A stretch of 32,911 nucleotides of DNA, taken from contig DAOPZC010000055.1 in assembly GCA_035353175.1 (NCBI GenBank), positions 1 to 32,911 on the forward strand, written 5' to 3'. Positions 1 through 6,583 of this stretch are shown here, piece after piece. How positions within the stretch are numbered: position 1 is the stretch's first letter; the number at the start of each line of letters is the position of its first letter. The DNA comes from DAOPZC01 sp035353175 (GTDB lineage: Bacteria; Verrucomicrobiota; Kiritimatiellia; RFP12; UBA1067). The notes beneath the pieces were generated by a model. It made no database searches. It was not told the DNA's origin and saw only the letters and a program-made list of their open reading frames with translations. The translations under genes and the position numbers were made by a program.

Positions 1-1988
1 TCGTTGCCGTCGAACCCCTTCTTGTCGGTGCTGTAGCTGCGCCGCGCGATCTCGCGCACCTGCGCCTGCGTCTTCCAGGGCTTGCCGATCGCGTTGTAGA
101 GGTAGGACGTGTGGTGCGAGGGCTCGTTGCCGTGGATCGAACGGTTGCCGCGCTCGGGCTTGAAGAAGAGCGTCGCGAAATACTCGTCGAGCTTCGCCTC
201 GAAGACGTCGGCGCCGCCCAGCAGCGCCGCCACGCCCAGCGCGTCGTGCGGCACGCACCAGAGCGAGGTCTGCGCCGAGCACTCGCAGTAGTCGTGCCCG
301 TCGTGCACCTGCACAAACGTGCCGTCCGCCTTGCGCGGCAGAAAGAGCTTCGACGCGGCGTCCCACACGTTGGTGTAGCTCTTGGCGCGCGCCTCGAAGA
401 AGGCCGCGTCCGCCGCGTGCCCCGTGGCCCGCGCGAGGATCGCCGTCGCCGTGTCGTTGAGCGAAAAGTCCTGCGTGCGCGAGACCGATTCCTTGACCTT
501 GTCGCACGCCACGTAGCCGAGCGTCTGGTACCACGAGAGGCCGCCGCGCGTCTCGGGCGTGCGGCCGAAGTTGCCCCGGTCGCGCCAGTCGCATTCGGCG
601 TCGCCCGCCTGCGGCACGGTGGCGTTCTTCTTCACCGCCTCGTAGGCGAGCGCGACGTCGAAGCCGCGGAAACCCTTGGACCACGCCTCGGCCAGGATCA
701 TCTCGGCCGGGCCGCCTGACATGATGCCGGTGTAGCCCGGATTGGGCCACATGGGCAGCCAGCCGCCCTCTCGGTACATCTGCAGCAGCGCGATCATCAT
801 GCCGTCCACGCGCTCGGAAGCGACCAGCGTCAGCAGCGCGTGCTCGGCGCGGTAGGTGTCCCACAGGGAGTACGAGGTGTAGCTCACGCCCTCATGGACC
901 TGGTCGTCGAAGGCGCTGGTGTAGCGGCCGTACTCGGAGAACTCGCGCGGATAGAGCAGCGCGTGGTAGAGCCCCGTGTAGAAGATCGTCTTCATCGCCT
1001 CGTCCGGCGTCTCGATGACCAGCCGCTCGAAGGCCTGCTCCCACGCCCGCCGCGTCTGCGCGGCCGTCCCGTCGAAGTCCCAGCCCGGGATCTCGCGCCG
1101 CAGGTTGTCGCGCGCCTGAGCGAGGCTGATAAACGAGGTGCCGACGCGGATCAGCAGCGGCGCGTCGTCTGCGGCGAAGCAGACATAGCCGCCCGCGCGG
1201 TTGGCCTGCGCTTCGCGGGCTTCCGGCTGCGTGATCACGCCTTGGTACTGCCCCTTGGCGGCGGGCTTGCCGTCGCCGGTGTAGGTGCCGAACGCGGTGA
1301 AGGGACGGCTGAACTCGACCACGAAGTAGCCCTTGAAGTTCGGCAGGTCATAGGCGTGGTGCGCGTCGAGCCGGTCGCTGTTCCAGCCTTCGACCGTGCG
1401 GCCGTCCGCGCCGATGCGGAGCCAGCCGTCCGCGGGCCGCAGGTCCGAGACGCCCGAGGCATAGTCGCGCGAAGCGTCGATCACCACATGTCCCGCCTGC
1501 CCCTTCGGAAACGCGATGCGGAAAAAGCCCGCGCGCATCGTGCCGGTCATCTCGGCCGTGATGCGCCCCGTCTCCGGCGCGCCGTAGGTGACGCGGTAGA
1601 GCCACGGCGTCGCCGTCTCGTCGCCGTGAGAGAAGGCGTAGCCGCGCGTCTTGAAGTCCACGTCGACGGCGCCCGTGCGCGGCGCGAGCGAGACCTGGCC
1701 GTAGTCGCCCATCCAGATGGCCGGCTGGCGCGTGCCGACGAAGCCGAGCAACGCGGTGTCTGAGAAGTTGTAGCTGGTGCGGCCGACTTCTGTGAGACGC
1801 GTCATGCCCACCCACTGCAGCGCCGCGAAGGGCTGCCCCACGCCCGGCCACACACCGCCGTACTGCGACCCCGCGCCCTCGGTGCCGATCAGCGGATCGA
1901 TGTACTCCACCGCCGGCTTGCCGTCCAACCGAGCCGAAAACACAAACGTCCCGCCAACCAAAAGTGCAACTGCCGATAGCCGTCTCAT
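1..1988 (-). CDS. GH92 exo-alpha-mannosidase, cut by the left edge
   Basis: Exported glycosidase of family GH92, calcium-dependent inverting alpha-mannosidases that trim mannose from N-glycans and mannans. Starting from ATG at 1988 (GGAAAGAA ribosome site just upstream) the frame stays open for 662 codons to the edge, after a short signal peptide ending near FVFSA. The N-terminal GH92 signature YIDPLIGTEG is followed by YGGVWPGVGQPFAALQ. Near the edge are GNEPSHHTSYLYN, PWKTQAQVR and the beginning of the GNED motif (FDGNE). The Glu of GNEPS (codon 123-125) corresponds to the family's general acid. Usual length is about 750 aa, so roughly 100 residues, including the catalytic-base Asp region, lie outside the window. 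It is 40 bp downstream of the secreted protein gene at 2029-3093 and probably cotranscribed with it. Family assignment is firm; the linkage specificity is not readable. Confidence 0.93.
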   Translation of the reverse strand, partial: MRRLSAVALLVGGTFVFSARLDGKPAVEYIDPLIGTEGAGSQYGGVWPGVGQPFAALQWVGMTRLTEVGRTSYNFSDTALLGFVGTRQPAIWMGDYGQVSLAPRTGAVDVDFKTRGYAFSHGDETATPWLYRVTYGAPETGRITAEMTGTMRAGFFRIAFPKGQAGHVVIDASRDYASGVSDLRPADGWLRIGADGRTVEGWNSDRLDAHHAYDLPNFKGYFVVEFSRPFTAFGTYTGDGKPAAKGQYQGVITQPEAREAQANRAGGYVCFAADDAPLLIRVGTSFISLAQARDNLRREIPGWDFDGTAAQTRRAWEQAFERLVIETPDEAMKTIFYTGLYHALLYPREFSEYGRYTSAFDDQVHEGVSYTSYSLWDTYRAEHALLTLVASERVDGMMIALLQMYREGGWLPMWPNPGYTGIMSGGPAEMILAEAWSKGFRGFDVALAYEAVKKNATVPQAGDAECDWRDRGNFGRTPETRGGLSWYQTLGYVACDKVKESVSRTQDFSLNDTATAILARATGHAADAAFFEARAKSYTNVWDAASKLFLPRKADGTFVQVHDGHDYCECSAQTSLWCVPHDALGVAALLGGADVFEAKLDEYFATLFFKPERGNRSIHGNEPSHHTSYLYNAIGKPWKTQAQVREIARRSYSTDKKGFDGN

Positions 1989-2028
1989 GCGCGTTCTTTC
2001 CGGCCCTGCGGCCTTATTGATCACCGCC

Positions 2029-3093
2029 TCAAGGCGCTGGCATCCCCTTTAAGACCCGCACCGCGGCCGAGGCCGGAGAGGTTGCGAAAACGACCTCGGC
2101 CCGCGCCCCGGTTCCGGCGACTTGGCGCTCAACGCTGGCGCCCTTGGGCAGCTCACCCAACAGCACCCGATAGTGGGAACCGGATTCGGTGTCAAAGGAG
2201 ACGCGCACACTGCCGTCCAGCGAACGAGTGAGCCTGAACGGGACGACCGCGTCCTCGGAAGCGGCCGCGGCCAGCGCCGAACGCCCGGCCGCCGCCCCCA
2301 GCGGAGCAGCCGAAAAGATCCCGGGGAACGAGGTCAACGCCACGCGGAAAAAATCGCCGTAGCTGTTGAGCGGCTGCTCGGGGATCCAAGGGGTCAGTCC
2401 GGCCTGACCCTCAAACGTCCCGACCGTCGTCCACGGGTCCGCCAGTTTGTGCTTTGCTTTGACGACGGCGGAATAGCCCGAATAGTCGAACCGGACATTG
2501 AGCCCGCGACGCTCCCCGTCTTGGACATAGAACGACTCGATCAGGACATCGGGAAAAAACTCACGCGTTTCAGAGTGCGAGGCCGCGGACCCGTCCGCCA
2601 GCTCTTCAGCGCAGGGAACGACGGCGGGGACCGACCAATAATAGACCATGTTGATTGAAGAGGAGGAGCCGCCTCCCCCCGTGAAGGGCATCAGAGAGCC
2701 ATACACCGTCGCGTCCATCTCATTCGTCCGGTGCGACGCGAACGAACTCTGAAAGCCGAAGTCGTAAGAGGCGGGACGAGGCATGTGGCTGCTGGTGATG
2801 TCGATGTTGCTGCTCCACAACACCGTGTCATTGGAGACCGAGGCCGTCCACCCCGGCGGCGTGACCGTGACGGAAACCACCCCCGTTGCCGCAACGCCAA
2901 ACGCAAACGTGTCGTCATACAGGCTGAAGGGGTCATCGTGCAGGGTGAGACGGTAGGCGAAGTTCCCCTCGCCGAGCGAGGCGCTCGCGATCGTAAAGTG
3001 CTCGTAGGCGAACGCCGTCGAGGCCCCCGTCAAGAGCAGAAAAGCGAACCAGACGGGCTTACAATAGCTGCGGACCTGATGTATCGGGCTCAT
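2029..3093 (-). CDS. secreted protein of unknown function
   Basis: A 354-aa protein I do not recognise as a named family. ATG at 3093 is preceded by a good GGGAGG site six bases upstream. Residues 1-29 form a Sec signal peptide (FAFLLLTGASTAFA). The mature part looks beta-rich and contains a glycine/serine linker (FTGGGGSSSS). The stretch DPWTTVGTFEG followed by GDFFRVAL resembles the W...FFRV pattern common in secreted proteins of Verrucomicrobia and relatives. Three more alanine-rich beta-like segments reach the C-terminus. The gene lies between the exonuclease and the GH92 gene on the same strand, and an AT-rich stretch (3100-3135) just upstream could hold its own promoter. A surface or carbohydrate-binding accessory role is only a guess from the neighbour. 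Confidence 0.8.
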   Translation of the reverse strand: MSPIHQVRSYCKPVWFAFLLLTGASTAFAYEHFTIASASLGEGNFAYRLTLHDDPFSLYDDTFAFGVAATGVVSVTVTPPGWTASVSNDTVLWSSNIDITSSHMPRPASYDFGFQSSFASHRTNEMDATVYGSLMPFTGGGGSSSSINMVYYWSVPAVVPCAEELADGSAASHSETREFFPDVLIESFYVQDGERRGLNVRFDYSGYSAVVKAKHKLADPWTTVGTFEGQAGLTPWIPEQPLNSYGDFFRVALTSFPGIFSAAPLGAAAGRSALAAAASEDAVVPFRLTRSLDGSVRVSFDTESGSHYRVLLGELPKGASVERQVAGTGARAEVVFATSPASAAVRVLKGMPAP

Positions 3094-3154
3094 ACATGAC
3101 CTCCCAGTTATTTTTATATATTATCGCTTTTCAACACAGCCCGCCATCGCTTTT

Positions 3155-4147
3155 TCATTCGCAGCCGCGGTGTTGTCGCCAGCGCTCGCGCAGGCGCGCC
3201 TGTTTTTCGGCGCGCGAGAGCCCCGCGGTCGCGCCGACCATCTCCGCGAGAGAGAAGAGGTCTGCGGCCACGACTGGGGCGGGCGCGGGTTTGGGCGGCG
3301 GCGGCTCCAAGGGCGGCGACGGGGCGAGCGCGCCTTCGGGCCGGCCCAAATCCGGCAGAACGTCATGGATCAGCCGCCAGAGGCTCGCCTCCTCGGGGAC
3401 CGCGACCGGCGCGCCCTGCAAAGCGCAGAGCCGGCCCGCGAGCAGCTTGAGCATCGCCGTGTCGGCCGAGCAGTAGCGCTCCAGCGTGCGGCGCGCGCGT
3501 TCATCCCGCTTCTCGGACCACGCGTGCCAGAGCCAGACGGCTTCGGCGCCGCCGAGACCGTCCAGATCCGCGGGCCGCCGCAGACCGAGCGCTTTTTCGA
3601 TTTTTTTGAGCCCGCCCCGCCAGCCGGCGTGATGACACAGCCAACGCAAATCCACGTGCGCGCAGGGCAACTCCGGGATGTGGAAACGGTCGAGCACGCG
3701 CGGCACGTCAAAGCTCGCGCCGTTGAATGAAACGAGCAGCTTCACGCTCTCCAACAGCTCGAGAAAATCGTCCAGGTTCTCGTTCGCCAGAAAATGCAGC
3801 GGCCGGTTGTCGTGAAAACAGCAGACCAGTGTCACGATGCTGTCGGCGTCCAATCCGCTGGTTTCGATGTCGAAATAAGAGGCTTGGTCAAACCACTGCG
3901 CCAGCACGCGCCACTGTTCCAGCGCCGGCAGCTTTTGGCTGAAATACGCGACATCGACGGCGTCGACGGCGCGCAGGCACTCCTCGGCGGCCGAGCACAC
4001 CTCATCCCAGGCGAACACGTCGAAGCCCGCCACGGGATGCGCCGCAGCCAAGATGTCGTGCCAGCACGCACACCCTTCGAGCTGGAGCGATTTCTCACGC
4101 CGTGGACCGACATGGGGCAAAATTCGGAGATAGTGCTGCAGCGGCAT
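3155..4147 (-). CDS. YprB-like RNase H-fold 3'-5' exonuclease domain protein
   Basis: A 330-aa cytoplasmic protein with the DEDDy-type exonuclease fold found in the YprB/RNase_H_2 group, probably acting on nucleic acid rather than glycans. Motif I is YFDIETSGLD (D93, E95), motif II FNGASFDVPR (N142, D147) and motif III YCSADTAML (Y225, D229), so all metal-binding acids are present. The first 90 residues contain an HVGPRREKSLQ segment typical of the N-terminal part of YprB-like proteins. After residue 280 there is a proline-rich linker and a charged tail (SRAEKQARLRERW). The ribosome site before ATG 4147 is weak. It sits between the AraC regulator and the secreted protein gene; a functional link with the GH92 gene is not evident and it may be a housekeeping gene. 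Confidence 0.85.
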   Translation of the reverse strand: MPLQHYLRILPHVGPRREKSLQLEGCACWHDILAAAHPVAGFDVFAWDEVCSAAEECLRAVDAVDVAYFSQKLPALEQWRVLAQWFDQASYFDIETSGLDADSIVTLVCCFHDNRPLHFLANENLDDFLELLESVKLLVSFNGASFDVPRVLDRFHIPELPCAHVDLRWLCHHAGWRGGLKKIEKALGLRRPADLDGLGGAEAVWLWHAWSEKRDERARRTLERYCSADTAMLKLLAGRLCALQGAPVAVPEEASLWRLIHDVLPDLGRPEGALAPSPPLEPPPPKPAPAPVVAADLFSLAEMVGATAGLSRAEKQARLRERWRQHRGCE

Positions 4148-4247
4148 AGAGGCGGGCGGGGTCCTTTTGTCAGATCCTTAAAAAAATCGGTCCCGATCAC
4201 GTTTCAGTATGGCACAAACTGCCCTCGCGTTCAATCCGGAGCCGCGC

Positions 4248-4994
4248 TCACAACGCGGCGTCGAGGTGGTTCTTGCGGTATTGGCCGGGCGAGATGCCGA
4301 CGATGCGTTTGAAGGTCCGGGTAAAGTGGCTGTGATCGTAGAAGCCGGTCTCGCAGGCGATGTCCGCGATGGTCCGGTCGCTGGTCTCCAGCAAGGTTCG
4401 GGCGGCCGTGATGCGGACGCGCAGGAGATATTCGTAAGGCGTCACGCCGAAGATGCGGTTGAAGCGCCGCTCGAACTGGCTCTGCGACACCTCGGCAAGC
4501 TTCGCCAACTTCTTCACTTCGAGGTTCTGGCCGTAATGCGTGTGGATGTGCGCCACCACCTGGGCGAACCGCCCGTGCCAGCGGGGCGTGTCGCGCAGGT
4601 CATCGATGATGCGGTGGAAACCGACCACGCCGATCGCCTTCCCCTTCTTGTCGTAGACGGGAAACTTGCTGTGCACCATCAGCCGGTCCGAGTGCTCGGG
4701 CGCCGGCGCGATCTGATTGATGACGGGAACGCCGGTGTTCATCACCTCTTGGTCGCCCTTGACGTAGAAGTCGGCGCGGTCTTTCGAGAAGAAATCGTAA
4801 TCGGTTTTGCCGATCGTCTGCAGCTCGTTGTCGGCGTTGCAGAACTGGCAGGCCCGCAGGTTGTTCAGCATGAAACGCCCTTGGCTGTCTTTCATGAAGA
4901 ACCCCACGTCCGGCAACAGGTCGATAAGCTTGTGAATCGTGGATAATTCGCCGACCTGCGCGAGAAAGCGTTTCTGTAACGTTTTCGGATTCAT
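4248..4994 (-). CDS. PAS-domain AraC-family transcriptional regulator
   Basis: A 248-aa regulator. Residues about 15-125 form a PAS-type sensor (LLPDVGFFMKDSQGRFML, then GKTDYDFF, GVVGFHRIIDDLRD); the last 100 residues are an AraC DNA-binding domain with both helix-turn-helix units (LAKLAEVSQSQFERRF and IADIACETGFYDHSHFTRTF) and the family ending GISPGQYRK. Two cysteines (ACQFC) sit in the PAS core. An upstream GTG at 5009 would add five residues, but ATG 4994 is preferred because a promoter-like pair of hexamers (5001-5030) ends six bases before it. The gene is divergent from the oxidoreductase at 5149, making that gene or the operon behind it the likeliest target. The ligand is unknown. Confidence 0.9.
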   Translation of the reverse strand: MNPKTLQKRFLAQVGELSTIHKLIDLLPDVGFFMKDSQGRFMLNNLRACQFCNADNELQTIGKTDYDFFSKDRADFYVKGDQEVMNTGVPVINQIAPAPEHSDRLMVHSKFPVYDKKGKAIGVVGFHRIIDDLRDTPRWHGRFAQVVAHIHTHYGQNLEVKKLAKLAEVSQSQFERRFNRIFGVTPYEYLLRVRITAARTLLETSDRTIADIACETGFYDHSHFTRTFKRIVGISPGQYRKNHLDAAL

Positions 4995-5000
4995 GCTGAT

Positions 5001-5030
5001 AGTATACACATTTTAAGGATTGCTTTACAA
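5001..5030 (-). promoter_or_regulatory. candidate sigma70-type promoter giving a leaderless AraC transcript
   Basis: On the minus strand TTGTAA (5030-5025) and TATACT (5006-5001) are separated by 18 bp, a reasonable -35/-10 pair. The -10 ends only six bases before ATG 4994, so transcription would begin at or next to the start codon; no ribosome site is visible there. The surrounding 100 bp is AT-rich compared with the rest of the window. Only the hexamers and their spacing support this. Confidence 0.4.
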
Positions 5031-5148
5031 GACGCGACAAAGGAGAAAGCGTAAAGTTTTACCGTATTCTAAATAATCCGTTATTGATGCGTGTCATGCG
5101 GTGCCCGTACCTGCGGCAGACCGCGTGCGAAAAAAGGGGAGTCGAATC

Positions 5149-6489
5149 ATGAACAGTCGGTTGCCGGGGAAAAGTCCTGCGGGGCAAGGCGGCATGGCGA
5201 GCCGCCGTCAGTTTCTCAAACGTATGGCCGCGGCCGGCGGTGCGGTCGCGATGCCGATGCTGATACCGGCCTCGGCGCTGGGACTCGACGGGAAAGTCGC
5301 GCCGAGCAACCGCATCGTGATGGCCGGCATCGGCCTGGGCGGGCGCGGCACCGGCGACTTGCGCAGCTGGATCCTGCCGGACCCGCAGGCCCAGTTCGTC
5401 GCCATCTGCGATGTCCGGCGCGAGCGCCGCGAAGCCATCAAAGACATGACCGACAAGAACTACGGCAACACCGACTGCAAGACCTATATCGAAATGATGG
5501 ATGTGCTGGCGCGGCCGGACATCGACGCGATTCTCACCGCCACCAGCGACCGCCTGCACGCCACCGTCTCCATCCGCGCCATGCGCGCAGGCAAGGACGT
5601 CTACACCGAAAAGCCCGCCTCGATGACCATCGCCGAGGGCCAGGCCGTCGTCCAGACCGCCAAGCAGTACGGCCGCGTCTATCAGGCCGGCATGCAGCGC
5701 CTGAGCGAAGCGAACTTCATCGTCTGCAACGAGCTGCTGCGCCTCGGGCGTCTGGGCGAGGTCAAAACCGTCTACGCTCACCTCGCGCCGTGGGGCAACG
5801 TCAACATGAACCGCGAATGGCTGCCGGAGCAGCCTCTGCCTGACCCGCAGGAGCTCGACTGGGACCGCTGGCTCGGGCCCTGCCCGTGGCGGCCCTTCAA
5901 CATCCAGTACACCCGCGGCGGCTGGCACGCCCAGCACGATTTCTACACCAGCGTCATCGGCGAGTGGGGCTCGCACACCTTCGCGCAGTGCCACGACGCG
6001 CTCGGCATGCAGAACACGTCGCCCGTCCATTACCCCTACGTCCCGACCCCGACGGCGGACGGCATGGTCATGACCTTCGCGAACGGCGTGAAGATGATCC
6101 AGAAACAGGAAGGGTGGCGCGGCACCTGCGGCGTCCGCTATGTCGGCAGCGAGGGCTGGTGCTCTTGCGCCGACGGTTACGCGCGGCCGGAGGTTTCCAA
6201 TCCCGCGATGCTGGCCGACTACAACAAGATCCTCCAGGACTACCTCACGCGCACGGGACACATGGTCGGCACGATGCAAGACTTCTTCAAGTGCATCAAG
6301 AACCGCACCGTCACCGTGGCGAACCCCAACCTCATGCATCGTTCCATGAGCACCGTGCATTGCGCCAATATCGCCCAATGGCTGAAACGCGATCTCACAT
6401 GGGATCCCGTCAAAGAGGAGTTCGTCAACGACGAGCAGGCCAACCGCTTCCGTTCCCGCGCCGCCCGCGAAGGCTGGCAGATCGTGTAA
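5149..6489 (+). CDS. Tat-exported Gfo/Idh/MocA-family oxidoreductase (1)
   Basis: A 446-aa NAD(P)-dependent sugar oxidoreductase predicted to act outside the cytoplasm. ATG 5149 is chosen over the in-frame GTG at 5101 because AAGGGGAG lies seven bases upstream. A twin-arginine signal (SRRQFLKR) precedes a hydrophobic stretch ending PASALG. The Rossmann glycine motif is VMAGIGLGGRGTGD, and the family EKP motif is intact (YTEKPAS, Lys155). The C-terminal half has the family domain (GEWGSHTFAQCHDAL). Enzymes of this group oxidise or reduce sugar ring carbons, often with tightly bound cofactor, as in the Tat-exported glucose-fructose oxidoreductase of Zymomonas. It is followed 94 bp later by a DUF1080 protein, suggesting it makes the 3-keto sugar substrate of that enzyme. 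The substrate is inferred from context. Confidence 0.92.
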   Translation: MNSRLPGKSPAGQGGMASRRQFLKRMAAAGGAVAMPMLIPASALGLDGKVAPSNRIVMAGIGLGGRGTGDLRSWILPDPQAQFVAICDVRRERREAIKDMTDKNYGNTDCKTYIEMMDVLARPDIDAILTATSDRLHATVSIRAMRAGKDVYTEKPASMTIAEGQAVVQTAKQYGRVYQAGMQRLSEANFIVCNELLRLGRLGEVKTVYAHLAPWGNVNMNREWLPEQPLPDPQELDWDRWLGPCPWRPFNIQYTRGGWHAQHDFYTSVIGEWGSHTFAQCHDALGMQNTSPVHYPYVPTPTADGMVMTFANGVKMIQKQEGWRGTCGVRYVGSEGWCSCADGYARPEVSNPAMLADYNKILQDYLTRTGHMVGTMQDFFKCIKNRTVTVANPNLMHRSMSTVHCANIAQWLKRDLTWDPVKEEFVNDEQANRFRSRAAREGWQIV

Positions 6490-6500
6490 CGGGGCACGCC

Positions 6501-6554
6501 TCGACAGAATCGATGGAATCGGTCAACTCGATTCAGTCGATTCTTTCGACTCTC
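6501..6554 (+). repeat. six-unit degenerate 9-bp tandem repeat
   Basis: Six consecutive 9-mers all begin TCG: TCGACAGAA, TCGATGGAA, TCGGTCAAC, TCGATTCAG, TCGATTCTT, TCGACTCTC. The array fills most of the gap between the first oxidoreductase and the HEAT/DUF1080 gene. The period is exact although the units have diverged. No coding role is apparent. Confidence 0.75.
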
Positions 6555-6583
6555 TTGAAACCTTTAAAGAACAGAAAACCACC

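Noticed and set aside
111..1763. Two plus-strand frames (111-719 and 840-1763)
   Set aside because: They are shadows of the minus-strand GH92 gene, which carries clear family motifs throughout; the plus-strand translations are arginine-rich and featureless.
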